Translations under genes and position numbers: made by a program
DNA from: Acanthacorydalis orientalis
Lineage: Eukaryota > Arthropoda > Insecta > Megaloptera > Corydalidae
Assembly (NCBI GenBank): GCA_034766995.1
Contig: CM068318.1
Span: forward strand, 4,339,001-4,403,000
Length of the DNA: 64,000 nucleotides
Direction: 5' to 3'
Shown: positions 13,012 through 25,321 of the stretch, piece by piece
How the letters are laid out: each line of letters begins with the position of its first letter
How positions within the stretch are numbered: the first letter of the stretch is position 1
Notes under the pieces: model-generated
What the model was told of the DNA's origin: nothing
The model's database searches: none
The model's input: the letters and a program-made list of their open reading frames with translations, nothing else

Positions 13012-15174
13012 AAAATTATTACACATACACATTCGTACATACCATACAATACATACGTGCACGTATCGGAGATGAAACATGTCGGTATCATCGTACATGT
13101 GCATACATATAAATTGATGCTGTTCCGATGTCTCGAAAGACGCAAATATGCACAGTGGAGTGACAGTTTGCAATCAGTTTGTTGAAATTTTCACAGTTTT
13201 ATAATTTTGAGAATACTGTTCCCAGTTAGCTGGAACATATATTTATTTGTTAGTGTTTGGATTAGCAGGAACAGACTTTTACTGTTATGTTATTTAAAAT
13301 TATAAAAACCGGACATTTGTTTATGAATAATTATATTAATACGAAAAATATTCGAACCAAAAACTTAATAATAATAAAATTTGTATGGGAAGCATTGAGC
13401 TTCGTTTCAGCGTTATAGAAGATATCTTTATATTGGGTTTATAAATAATTGTTTTTAATAATATCCAAGAAACACTTTCTTTTGCTTTTAGTCTATTTTT
13501 TATAACTGCTTTTATAAAATCCATTACGGAAAATAATGATTTACAAAAGTAAGTCGAAAAAATGGACAAAGTGCCACTGAAACTTTTTTGTAAAAATCAA
13601 ATCTCTTTGGAATGTTGTTTCATACTTTTAGAAATTAATTTTCGAGAGCTCTTCTTGATCTAGTTATCCGATGATGCTTTATTGTTTCTAACTGAATTCT
13701 TAAATTTATAATTTGCGACTTCTATATCGAATGAGAATGAAAATTTAACAATTGCATTTTAAAAATTTATAAATCTCGATTAGAAACCAACTCATTCAAC
13801 ACTTTTATTTTACATGTACTTGTGTTTGTACTGTAATTTCAAAACTGATATAGTGATTGCTTCCACGAACGCTAAAGTGTAAAAATGAGTACGCCGTTCT
13901 GTTACAACACAAATATTAATAGAAAACAACAAAATATTCAGTTACATTTCAGTAGTTGTGTATATATGACTGTATAATTAATAGGTAATATACATCGTAC
14001 ATGTTTATCCAGCCACGTTGATGAAAATGTCTGGAATTTATGTATGTAGTTTATCAAATTTAAATGTGACATCATTTCATTAATGAGGCATACATTAAAA
14101 ATGCAAATAAACAGTCGTTTTGTCGTCGCGTCTGTTAACGTTATTGTTTAAAAAATAAATCTATATTGATGTACGTACGCACATATATATATATAATGCA
14201 ATAGTTCATTTTCAGAACCTTACGAGTTTTGTCTTCGTTATCTCCTTTCTGTGTTGCCAAATATTTTTCATAGGTATTTTCAATACTGTGAAAAGAAAGG
14301 AGTCGTCAGTGGCGAAGTCATGTGAAAACTGTGATCTTTCTACAAAGATCTTTTGTTTTTATTTGAAGCTTGATGAACAAGCATGGTATTGAAAGCAGGT
14401 GTAACTTTTATTTATTTTAATTTTGTTTTTCTAGTTGCTTCTGACTAATTTTGTTTCATAGGCAATGTAAAACTACTATATTTTTCTTTATTTATTGTAG
14501 CACATACTGGAATAAATTAGTATTGTACCAATTGTACATCAATTCTGTTTAAAAGTATAAAAATATGTTTATTTCTTAATTGAGTTAACCTCTTGTGCTT
14601 GTATTTTTCTAAAAAAAAATAATGCATGCAAAATAGCTGTTTGAATTGAAAAGAAGTATCTGTTGGTTTCGTTCGTTAGCATTTTTCAAAAATCTCTGGT
14701 TAGAACTTTATAGAATACATCTAAAACTGAACCATTCGTTCCTAGTCTACGCTAGTAAACATGTGTACTTATATAAAGATTACATGAGTCTGGCTCGTGA
14801 TAAAGTGGTTTTTGCAATTCACGAGTCATACTCGTGGTTCATTCACAAGGGGTTAAATAAATATAACATCTACTCATTTTTAACATTTCTTCAAATAAAA
14901 AATAATACGTTTGTGTATTTTATAAATTAAATAATCGACAGTGTATAGAGTTACTTGAAAAAAACATGAAAAGAAAACGCGTGTTAAATCAAATATTAAA
15001 AAACGAATTGTATCACGTATACTTGTCGGAGATTTCGTACCCGAGGAAACGTTCATTATTCTTATCAACATCGGCGTAATTTTTTAATTACTATCACTTG
15101 AACACGTTAAGTAAACACAGTATAACAAAAACGAAGTGGCTGAAAAAAATTCAGTAGCAAGTTTCATACATTGT
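13012..15174. other. Non-coding AT-rich DNA
   Basis: Only the weak possible terminal exon at 14216-14392 was noted. Confidence 0.5.
14216..14392 (+). CDS. Possible terminal exon, 58 codons
   Basis: An acceptor (aatagttcattttcag) at 14215 opens directly into a 58-codon frame that starts hydrophobic (NLTSFVFVISFLCCQIFFIG) and becomes polar (KRKESSVAKSCENCDLSTK) before TGA. A second acceptor-like site (tatttttcatag) lies inside at about 14272. No donor is needed if terminal. Low confidence because T-rich DNA yields such frames by chance and it precedes exon A. Confidence 0.15.
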   Translation, partial: NLTSFVFVISFLCCQIFFIGIFNTVKRKESSVAKSCENCDLSTKIFCFYLKLDEQAWY

Positions 15175-15332
15175 ATGCACACACACGTATATAGAATTTT
15201 TTTATTAATTCTGTTTAGCGCACTGGAAGCCAGGTGCGCACCTGTGTCTGTGCAACCGCCCGTATCCGAACACACGGTCATTAATTCCAATTCCAATGCA
15301 CCAATGCAATTAATTTATGCTGTTACAACTGG
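15175..15332 (+). CDS. Candidate first coding exon (exon A), signal-peptide-like start; unknown protein
   Basis: An ATG at 15175 opens a frame that runs to a strong donor, TGG|GTATGT, at 15332/15333. The start has a basic Tyr-Arg, then a hydrophobic core and a polar end (RIFLLILFSALEARC-APV), the layout of a secretory signal peptide with a possible cut after Arg-Cys or Cys-Ala. Polar sequence follows (PVSEHTVINSNSNAPMQ). An alternative is an internal exon starting at 15219: the bases before it (ttattaattctgtttag) form a very good acceptor, and that exon would be 114 nt with phase 2 at both ends. Codon composition from 15219 is clearly GC-richer than the flanks. The end phase (2) matches the start of exon B at 45232. 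I do not recognise the protein family. A chance open frame cannot be excluded without transcript data. Confidence 0.45.
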
Positions 15333-15446
15333 GTATGTCAATGTTCATTCATAGGTCATGGGTTGGTTCGTTTCAAAATCCGTCGCTTCTATAAATATTA
15401 TTTATCAGATGCATATCTAAATATTTCGAACATATAATAAAATCAG

Positions 15447-15448
<2 letters not shown>

Positions 15449-15498
<50 letters not shown>
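15449..15498. repeat. (AT)n microsatellite
   Basis: 50 nt of AT, about 120 nt downstream of the exon A donor. Confidence 0.95.
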
Positions 15499-15500
<2 letters not shown>

Positions 15501-16746
15501 CTCATGTAAACCGCTACAATTGAATAAAATGTTTTATTCATAAGTGCTTAAAATTTACTTGTATCTGCAATACAGAGGTTAGTTCACTTCTTTAATGTTT
15601 ACACTTTAGTGAAAACAATTGTTTATGTTTTTAAGAGCTTTAGAAAAAGATAAACTTCAACGCGTTTCAAATATCTGTACTGAAATGTATGAATGTAATA
15701 TGGTATTATTTATTAGACATGATATTTCGTACAGGTGCTCATGTGTATTATTCATGACGTTGACATATTTTTTTGTAAAAATGCAGTTATTCGGAATTTA
15801 ATTTTTTATTTTTTATCATTCTTTTTATATATTATTATGAATAATAATTGTTCTATTTTACTAGTTATAAATGTCCAAATTTGATTAATTTCTTAAAAAT
15901 ATATAAATTGTGTAACAATAAATATGCAGGTTGATTAAAACCTGCTACTATATAAAACGTCTTATGTTCTGTTAATGTAGATAATTTTTTTTCGTGTTGC
16001 TTGATACGTTTTTATTATATGGATACTTTTTTTAAGTTATTGCGATCTTTCATTCTTCTACACTTTTATAATTTTTAATCGTTTCTTATTGTTCGTTTCT
16101 CCATCGTAGATCGTATTTAATCACATTGTTATTTTATTAATATTTCTTCAAGTATATTCCTTGGATAGTTCAGTGACGTCTGACAAATCTGTCACATTCT
16201 TTCTTCACACTGTAACATTTTATCATAATCGTACGTCATCGTTCGTTCGATCGTCCACATTGTCCGTTTGTGAACCACAACGGTGGTGAATTTCAAGTAC
16301 TGTACATGTAAACGTATCTATTAAGGAAAAAAAAAACACACGGACGCCTGTAATAGAAATGTGAACGAATGAGTGAGAATGCAGCGTTTTCCAGTTCACG
16401 ACAGAAATCGGCATATTAATTTGCCACCAACATTTAAATTTCAAAACGGTGGACGGTCGAGCGGTGCGATGTTATTTTTAGATAAAGCGACCTGCGCTAT
16501 TTGCTTTCAACTTATTATATTGCCGACGTACAGGTGTAACTTACGTGGTGATACATAAATATGTAAAAGTTGATTATTGTTCTGACCCTCTGATATTGTA
16601 TGTAAATAGCTTTGGCGTTTTACTTTTAAAAGCAATAAAATTATATAGGTACGTTTGTGTGTTTCGTTAGAGTCGGATTGATACGGCGATTGTATTGTGG
16701 AAAATGTATACAAATTGAATTTATTTATTCTCATGATTCACACATG

Positions 16747-16783
<37 letters not shown>
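16747..16783. repeat. (CA)n(TA)n microsatellite
   Basis: 24 nt of CA then 12 nt of TA. Confidence 0.95.
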
Positions 16784-18223
16784 TATATAATTGATGCTTA
16801 CTAAATTTTACCATTTTTTGGTCCATCTGTCTTAGTTTATCTGTTATCTGTTTTATTTCATATTTTCTTGAAATTTTCTTTTAAACATCTTGCAATGATT
16901 TTACAATTTCGTCTGCGTTATATAAAAAAATATTTAAGAAATTACTATTTTATAGTTTATTTGGTGTTTTGTGATTATTATTTACCACTCCCTGTAAAGG
17001 TCCGATCTAAATTCGATTCGAACGATCCAGTTTGACTCTATTAAACCTTACTATTTAGTTAAGAAATAATAGCATTTTCGCAAATTAATTCACGCTATTC
17101 ACACTATAAATTTTTCTCATCAAATTGTTCATCAGAAGTTTTTCTGTCTACTCACAATCTGAGGATATACAATCATGCTTATGTGCATTTCGATGACAAT
17201 ACCATCATCATTAGAGCATTAAAGTATAGAACATGTGATTTCTTGAAATTAAATTAAATATTATAATAAGAAAATATTTATAGTATCTGCAGAAGTGAAT
17301 GATAAGAGTGAATAATTGAACACTTGTATAAGAGAATAATAATTCGTTTTTGAAAGTGAATTTTTCCACAGTGCCTGAGATATTGGCGTTTCAAACACTG
17401 ATTTGTTTATATGTTTTATATAAAAAGAGTTTCTAATAAATATCCTGACCTGTATTATTACATGTATTGATATTAATAATGTAGACTTAATCCTTTTTGA
17501 CTTCTTATTTTCAACTCATATTGTTATCTTGTAACCATCGTCATCGCTCTCTCTCTCTAAATTATAAAAAATCGACTAATATATTTCAACGTTTTTTATT
17601 TTTTGATTATCATTTAATGCACTATGCATCTCTTGTATCTTTTCAAAATTTATTTATTTATTCCTTAATTTTTCGAAATACACAAATGACCATCAAATAT
17701 ACATAAAAAACTGTTCGTTTCGTCTGGTCCGTTGATAATATAATGAGATTGCATTTTAAAGTAGATGCGCATAATTTTACATCGTATTATTTAACCATAG
17801 TTACTTATTTACGATTAATATTATAAATTAGTGAAATCACATTAATGCTGTTATTTTTCGGAATATTAACAGGATTTATTTGTATAATTAAATTATGTTA
17901 ATGTATGACATTCGGCGTCTCATTAAGCAATAAAAGAGAGGATGATAATTGAAAGTTTTGTCAGAATAAATTTATACGATGAAAATATTGGACAGAGAAT
18001 ATATTTTATGATTTCTCTATGTAGAATGTAAAGTGAACGAAACGAATATAGAAATATAAATAATAACATTTTTATTTTATAATTCAATCAGCGTACCAAT
18101 CCGTCCTATTCAAGAATTGTGATAGGCTTCAGTGTGTACGAGTTTTCAAGTTAACCGACAGCAATAATTCGCTTTAAATTAAAATTCTAATTCGACTATT
18201 TTGTGTTACGTCTCCCTTGTGTC

Positions 18224-18345
18224 CAGCATGTCCTGTGAACCGTGATCCCCCACCTGACAGGTGTGCGGGGGTTTTTTAACCGTGAGAACTCCCTCGCAAT
18301 TGTTTGTTCACGTGTGCAGGTGGTGGTTCTACAGCGTCCTACGTA
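18224..18345. promoter_or_regulatory. E-box cluster with palindrome CACCTGACAGGTG
   Basis: CACCTG (18251-18256) and CAGGTG (18258-18263) form an exact palindrome around one base, flanked by C-run and G-run sequence. CACGTG (18309-18314) and CAGGTG (18317-18322) follow. Four E-boxes in 72 bp of otherwise AT-rich DNA suggest a bHLH- or Snail/Zeb-type binding element. Confidence 0.35.
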
Positions 18346-18535
18346 ATAGTTTCTTAAAATTGTTATATGAAAATTATGTGCTTTGTGTTTAATTCGTTGA
18401 CCACTTTTTTGCATTCGTTCAAGATTAACATCTACTGAAACTGAATGTATTTATTTTTTTCTACTGGTATTGTTTCGCGAAACAAAAAATAAATTGGATC
18501 CATTAATTCCGTGTTACTTTGTATACGTATGAATA

Positions 18536-18538
<3 letters not shown>

Positions 18539-18597
<59 letters not shown>
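18539..18597. repeat. (AT)n microsatellite
   Basis: About 58 nt of AT. Confidence 0.95.
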
Positions 18598-18599
<2 letters not shown>

Positions 18600-18750
18600 A
18601 AGTTTATGGTACTAAATATAAATTACAGTATGAATTTTATAATAACAATTATTTTATTTTTATTAACAACACTAATAATATAATATGACATGGTGTTTAA
18701 TATTTATATCTTTAGTTAAATTTTTCTATATTTTATTACACGCTTACTTC

Positions 18751-18791
18751 ATACATACACACACATATACATATATATATATATATATATA
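18751..18791. repeat. (CA)n(TA)n microsatellite
   Basis: Short ACAC run, then 20 nt of AT. Confidence 0.9.
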
Positions 18792-18958
18792 AGCTGCATT
18801 ATCTGGGTAACTTGGCGAATTTTTGAATATTTTTTTTTATTTTTTCAATAACACAATAAGATTTTCCTTGAAGTCTATGGCTCTTCCGACTTTTTTGTGA
18901 AAACTATCAAGTGTTTTAGTGATCTTGAACAATTTCTCATCAAATGTATCGTGCGTTT

Positions 18959-18981
18959 TATATATATATATATATATATAA
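18959..18981. repeat. (TA)n microsatellite
   Basis: 22 nt of TA, abutting the tandem duplication at 18987. Confidence 0.9.
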
Positions 18982-18986
18982 ATAAA

Positions 18987-19077
18987 GCACTTCAAAACAT
19001 TAAGTATCCTGAAAATTGGCAGTAACACATTGGCAGTGCACTTTAACACATTTTAAGTATTCTGAAAATTGGCAGTA
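18987..19077. repeat. Two-copy tandem duplication, about 52-bp unit
   Basis: The segments ttaagtatcctgaaaattgg (19000) and ttaagtattctgaaaattgg (19053) and their shared next bases (cagta) match at 24 of 25 positions. The preceding gcactt...acatt is also shared (18987 and 19038). The unit is 51 to 53 bp with small indels. Confidence 0.85.
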
Positions 19078-19532
19078 TTTTCCACATTTGTTTCCTTTTT
19101 AACTTTTTATGCTATCGTTCGTAATTTCGGACAATATTTCATTAAAAAGTTATTTAATCTTTGAAAAATTGCAAATAGATGAGTTTACACGGTTTTATCT
19201 CGTGGATATTCAACTTTTTTTAGCCTGAATTTTCCTGGAGATACTAAGGAATTATACGACGGAAACCACATTAACATGTGTTCAGTAGTTCTTGAGTTTT
19301 TGCATAGCCTAAGATTTAAGAGACCTAGCCGATTAATATATCTGCTTTTTTATACGTAAGATATAACAGTGGAGAAGTATGATAAGATTTAATGTCAGGA
19401 ATAATAAAAAGATGCAAGAAGTAAAGAATGTTCATGAAAAAAATGGGAAAAATAGGTCATATTTTACTTATTTTACCTGTAAAGAATGTAAATTATTGAT
19501 TTCGAATCGAAAAATAAAAAAATCATAGAAAG

Positions 19533-19661
19533 AGACTAATAAACAGGTGGGATAATATCAGAAAATCCATTGGGAATGTGCGGGAAAGAGTAGTGGATTG
19601 TTTAAGTTCATACGATTTGGAAGAGGCCATTATACAGCAGTAGATCGTCGAAAGATTCTTT
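19533..19661 (+). pseudogene. Possible degraded LINE (endonuclease-reverse transcriptase) C-terminal tail
   Basis: The frame reads RLINRWDNIRKSIGNVRERV, then a stretch to DLEEAIIQQ and a stop. Insect non-LTR retrotransposon ORFs often end in a tail of the pattern R-W-x-D-(D/N)-(I/L)-R-K-x-x-G ... L-E-E-A-(Y/F)-x-Q-Q. The match is to this pattern only; no reverse transcriptase motif survives nearby, so it may be coincidence. Confidence 0.35.
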
Positions 19662-20479
19662 CTTTTTTTAGAAAAAAAGAAAGAACATACATAAATATAG
19701 AATATATATGAAATAATACAGTAAGATATTCACCCCTATTTTAACTAGCATATTTATGTGTTGATAATTAGGGATAAATAGATCAGTCAATACAATCGTG
19801 AGAACTTGTTTCACGCAATTTGTATATATTAGGTACAACCATTATCTGGTCTTTTAATCGTAGTATGTTCGGAATATTATTCAAACGTTACTGTAACAAT
19901 TTCGTGGTCTGGATAATTATTCGATTATGTGATAGTCGGAATGGTAGATAGTACGTGAACTGGGTTATAATGGTGTTATTTACAAGAATGGGGCTGGTTT
20001 GTGAACTAATGTATCTACTTTTTTTTTGTTTTATGATATATTTCAGAATGCTATGCAAGATATTAAGAATATATCGATTAATAAGTATAGGACAAGTTTG
20101 TTTAATTTCACCTGACATTTACTGTATTTCTTTTGATGATTCGATTTGTATTTTTAATCAATAAATTGCTTTTTCTTTTTTTCATGAAATGTATCTGCAA
20201 AGCTTGTACTAAGTTTAAGCACACCTTTTTTGTATATATTTAAAATATGCGTACTGAATAAACTGTCATATTGCCTCATTTTACTCCAATTTAGAATACA
20301 ATGTGTCCTCTTGCATCTGCGTGACCTTAACCCACAGAATAAATTAAACTTTTATTAGAAAAAAATTGAACGACCACTTGGCTCCACCACATTGTAAAAA
20401 CGCTCGTTTTCGTACAAGTGGTAAATGATATTTTTTTCATCGAAACAAAGAAAGGTTAACAACGAAACAATATTAATCT

Positions 20480-20790
20480 TATCTATTGTGAGAAATCTTC
20501 GCGGGGTTCTCACACGCCTGGACAAAGACTCGGTGTGCAGTGGATCGATTCCGAACACGCAACGAATGTCGAGAAAAAGAAAACGATACGCGTGTCGCGA
20601 ACACTGGAACGAGACGCACTGCGTGCGTATATGATTTTGTACGGGAGAATTATCGGCGTTTCATTTTTATACTATTAAAGAAAAGAGAGCGGATATCGAC
20701 GAACGTTGCGGCGTGAACGAGACGTGCTGCGTTTTATCGGGCTGAGGTCAAGCCTCCACCGCCCGAACAACACCGGTTGCCACAGGAGGA
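20480..20790. promoter_or_regulatory. CpG-rich patch, candidate promoter or enhancer
   Basis: About 300 bp with many CpG (gcgtgtcgcgaacac; gcggcgtgaacgagacg) and a nuclear-receptor-like half-site aggtca at about 20745. Short frames on + look low-complexity and basic. Confidence 0.25.
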
Positions 20791-22361
20791 TCTGATTATA
20801 AACGAAGATGATTTTTAATTTATTGTTTTATTTGCATATTTTATATGCAATATATTAACTTCATGCCGTATTTGATAATAATATTTACATTTTCCCACAG
20901 AGCGAAACAACATTTTTATATCTTGTGATATTGTTACTGTCAAGATCATTATTTGTCTTTGAATGTATGCAGAATTTCACTGCATGTACTAATTAATATT
21001 TACACGAAACACCTGTTCGTGCTTGTTTAGACGAACAATACGCTGAATGCGAGAGAAAAGTCGATCGAAATGTGGTTCGCCTGAAACATTTTATTATATT
21101 GTTGATTTGTAAACGTGTGTATGATCGTTGAAGCGAATTTAAAAGATGGAATCGATTATTTTTTTTATTACATACGGACGCAAAAATAATTAACTTCACT
21201 CTTCAGCCATTCTTTTGTTAATATGTAGATAATTTAAGTTTATTATTTCAAAAAGATCTGATATTTTTGGACTTTTTTTCGACACATTTTTTTAATAATA
21301 GCACTAAGTAAGACTAAAAAGGAGTTATCGTAGAAAATTATTAAATATTTTAATCAGAGGAAGAGTAACATTACATTTTTAGTCATATTTAACAGTTTTT
21401 ATATCTCTGATCTCGTTGTTGTGGTGAAAAAGAGTATTTTCTTAGTATCTTTGGTGTATTGTCCTGATAGTTTCGGTCATTTTGAATCTCTTATGTATTT
21501 ATCCACCACAAGTAGTTTAAACCAGATAATCAGTATGTTATTTGAAGATAGCTCAAGATCAGAAACTAATCGTATTACACAGACTTTATCAATTCACAGG
21601 AGTAGGACCTTCAGGAAAATTGAGTAAGGTTATTTCCACAAATCTGACAGTACAACCTTTACTTTTTTAATTTAATGTGTTTTGTATTGTGTACTTTGTT
21701 GAAATGCGGTTATAATATAAACCTGATTTATTGTTTGTGCGAGAAAAACAGGACTCATAATTTAACGTTACAATCTTTGACATAAACAAACGTGTTAGTT
21801 AAAATAGAATAGTCTAAGATTCGTTATTGTTAATTTTTAATATAAATTTAAGTTAAACTTCAATGTAGGTTATAAAATAGGTTATTATAATTTTGAATGA
21901 GGGCATGCGAGGTTCTGAAGAGTGCGAAACTATAGACAAAATCTCCATTCTGTTTATATCTAAAATTACCACTGTACAGCCTAATATAAAACTGTTTAAT
22001 ATCGTAGAGAACTTTTTTTTATATAGAAAGGTGACAACTAATATCATTGAACTCAAATATCAATTCGACATCAAAGCGTTGTTCCAATCGCTAATTATTT
22101 ATGTATCAAGTTTGTAATAAATCGTATAATTTATTTACATTGTGGTTTATTCGTTCTTCTATTCGTATTAGACAACTTTTTTTTAAATAATGTCACAGAC
22201 GAAAGATTATATTGTCATAAACACGTTTCAATTTATTTCATAATGGATTTTGTCATGTATATATGATACATTTTTATAAAGTAACATGTATTTGCTAGTT
22301 GTTCGATATTAGTATTTGTATGTATTCTTCAACTTATTTACATATTGTTTTAATTAATAGC

Positions 22362-22366
<5 letters not shown>

Positions 22367-22404
<38 letters not shown>
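22367..22404. repeat. (AT)n microsatellite
   Basis: 38 nt of AT. Confidence 0.95.
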
Positions 22405-22407
<3 letters not shown>

Positions 22408-22518
22408 CGTGTGTGTTAAAACTATTAAATATGAATTTATTCATCCGTTATAAAATACAAGTTTTTAACTTGTGCTCACTCGTCATTTGATAATTAAAGT
22501 TGAAACGTACGATAAGGG

Positions 22519-22520
<2 letters not shown>

Positions 22521-22571
<51 letters not shown>
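22521..22571. repeat. (TACA)n(TA)n microsatellite
   Basis: Two TACA units then about 42 nt of TA. Confidence 0.95.
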
Positions 22572-22573
<2 letters not shown>

Positions 22574-23460
22574 CGAACTGTTCAAATATGAAAACGTTTA
22601 ATATTTATATTGGATTTTATCGACAAATGATCAAATATGTCAGAATTGAAATTTGCTGACATGTAATTGGGTAGTTAGTGAGTAACATTGCATCTATATA
22701 GTGAATGTAGAAACAATAAAGCTCTACTTGAACTTCTGCGGACGACATTGAGACAAAGGATGTTAAATTAATTACACCCGGCGGGTCAGTTTGCACGGAG
22801 AGGGCGGTGTCTCCCTTAGCTCTTTCTTTGCACAGCCGTAACCGTTTCATGATGACTGTGTTCGCTGATCTCTTATACTTGTTGCTTTCACAGGTCGAGA
22901 TCCTGTATCATAGAGATTTTATTTTGTGTCCAGTAAATGGTTATAATTTGGAAATTGCTATGGATATATATTTCTAAATAAGCGTTATAAACTATTTTGT
23001 ATGGTTTTATTTTTATCAAGCTGGAAGAAAATTGACATTTCGATTTAAGCTTAAAATTTTACTGAAAAGTGGTTATCGATGTGCCCTTAAACCCCAAATA
23101 ACCAACTAATTTAACTGAACAGTAATATGAAATAGGTTATAAATAAAAATCAAAAACATTAAATGTGTTGCAAGTTGTCTTACCGACATCGAATTCATAA
23201 ACATATAGTGTCTATTAATTCGATGTTATTTTTTATATTAATTAAAAACTTGTATTTTTTGAGTTGTATTTTTATTCCAGCCGACAGCTGATATGGTGGT
23301 AGAGTAAATCCTAGTGTAGGATTACGAAAATCTCATTATTTTTAAATTGTTTATTACACTTACATCATTTATACAATGTAAAATAGCCAATGTGTGTGGT
23401 AATTAAATTTTATTGAGTTTTTTTTATATACAGTATAAATAATATTCTTTTTTTTGTTTG

Positions 23461-23518
23461 TTTCAGGTGAGTTATCATCATTTTTCTGCTTTGCTTTTAA
23501 AATATGCGACAGGTATGT
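23461..23518 (+). promoter_or_regulatory. Candidate recursive-splicing site (ratchet point) with 46-nt RS-exon
   Basis: A T-rich tract ends gtttgtttcag|gtgagt at 23466/23467, which joins an acceptor directly to a near-consensus donor (zero-length exon). A second composite, gcgacag|gtatgt, follows at 23512/23513, preceded by its own pyrimidines (tttttctgctttgctttt). The 46-nt segment between the two donors would act as a recursive-splice exon. It lies inside the putative 29.9-kb intron between exons A and B. Retained after exon A (ending GG), it reads GGG TGA, an immediate stop. It may instead be an ordinary alternative microexon. Confidence 0.4.
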
Positions 23519-24579
23519 AATACCGTTTAGATTAATGATTTTTGTACTAATTGAAAATAGATTTATGGATAAATGAATATAAATTGGATGAATATGGTTG
23601 AATATTTCAGTAAACGTTCTGTAAGGTTATTTTATTCCTTTTAACGAATTAAAAGTTATCTTTTCGAATGTATATGTTCAATATTTATATTTTTACCTGT
23701 ATTATTTTTTATTTATCGATTGATAAGAATGACTTCATGTACTTTTGTGATTAAGTACGTCTTAATTTAATGTTTATAGTATAAAGAAATATAAAATATG
23801 ATGTATGATATAAATTTATTGATTTATGAATTGAAGTGACTTCACTCAATTTTAAATTTAACAAGGTTGTTTATAAAATCTTATGATTAAAATGTGTGTT
23901 ATCGCCAACAAATTGTCATACTGAAATAACATCGGTGATATTTGTTATTTAAAGTGTCAATTTTTGGTAGTATTTTATTTCCATAATCAAGTGAAATAAT
24001 AAGTAATAGACATTTAATATTTATTTTCTCATAAACAATTGTTTCTTTTTTGTATTTTTAAATTTTTTTTTCTGAATGACTTAATTTTTTGTCGTTGGTA
24101 CTATTTTTTTCTTCCATGTAAATAAAGATATAGAATGTAGACAACTAATAGTAATTGTATAAATAGTAAATGTACTAATAGTAATAAAGACTAGTACTTT
24201 TTGGGTGTATAGATTAGTTTCAATATGTAAGTTAATTATTTTGTTAAAGATTAATTAGTAAGTACAAAAGAATTAATATTTTCATTGTTGTTTTACAAAG
24301 AAGTATTTTTTTATTATTTTATCTTGTATTTTTCAATTTGGTAAAAAAAAACATTATTTTATCACAGAGGAGATTTTTCAATCGTGTTATTTCGACTTTG
24401 TTGTAATGTTTGGAATTTCAGTTGTTAACGAATAGTTGTAAACATACAGAGTAGCATTTACTTAAAAGAAACATGTTTTTTTCTTAATATTTTGTACGGT
24501 GTCTTTTATTGCATGTCGCAATCAAAACGAACAATAAACAAAACCTGTATGATTTATGGCGGTAGTAAAGGATCCCGCA

Positions 24580-25128
24580 GTGCCAAGGTATACACTTGTC
24601 GGCTGTCCTCGCTTGTGTAATCGACTCCAGTTAATCCGGCATTAATTAATCTTACTTGCGTTCGTCGCAACCCACCCTCGACCGCCGCCGGCGACTCGGG
24701 ATGTCACAAAGACTATTTTATTAAACGCACAGTTTTTGCGGCCACTTGTAAACCCGCACACTAATAAATCGTGTATCTGTCTACGACTACCAACTCGACA
24801 AAGTCACGCAGGGATAATTATGATCTTTCAAGTTTGACATCTTATTGTATTCGTCGAACGTCGTCTCCGTGCGATTCTTCATATAATTCTCGTACGACGT
24901 ATACCTCTGACCTCGTCGTCGATCCTTTTTTGCTTTCGTTCTGTTTTCTGCCGCATGGCCATTATTGGATATTTCGTGTTATTATTCTTTTTCAAATTCG
25001 TTTGACTCGCGGATATAATTAATTCGAAATGTTTATACGGAGGTTTTTTTCTGCTGCTAACTCGTACAATAAATATTTATTAAAGAAGAAATCATTTTTA
25101 ATAAGACAGCGTTTTATGGCTGCAAGGT
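24580..25128. promoter_or_regulatory. CpG-rich patch with flanking donor sites on both strands
   Basis: The core (ctcgaccgccgccggcgact) is CpG-rich. On the minus strand a donor CGCAA|GTAAGA lies at about 24656 after a 49-codon open frame. On the plus strand ATGGCTGCAAG|GTAAGA lies at 25116-25126/25127, the form of a tiny first coding exon. A bidirectional promoter is one reading. Confidence 0.25.
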
Positions 25129-25242
25129 AAGAAATAAATAAATGTGAACCGAGATTTGAAACAATTAAACGGACATCAGTTGTACTTGTTTTGTGTTACG
25201 GGTTTTTATTTTGTCGTGTATTTTTGAAAAATGCATACAGAC

Positions 25243-25254
25243 ATACACACACAC

Positions 25255-25318
<64 letters not shown>
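25243..25318. repeat. (CA)n(TA)n microsatellite
   Basis: 12 nt of CA then 62 nt of AT. Confidence 0.95.

Positions 25319-25321
<3 letters not shown>

Noticed and set aside
16223..16734. Minus-strand ORFs of 73 and 75 codons
   Set aside because: No splice sites, motif or codon bias; they look like chance frames.
18245..18280. GC stem followed by T6, like a rho-independent terminator
   Set aside because: The genome context is eukaryotic; the stem is better explained as an E-box palindrome.
22890..22935. Microexon after cttgttgctttcacag with donor CCA|GTAAAT (39 nt)
   Set aside because: The donor is weak and phase 0 at both ends does not fit between exons A and B; not enough to call.
23275..23305. 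Microexon after gtatttttattccag encoding PTADMVV
   Set aside because: Excellent acceptor but the frame stops after 8 codons and the donor (GTAGA|GTAAAT) is weak.
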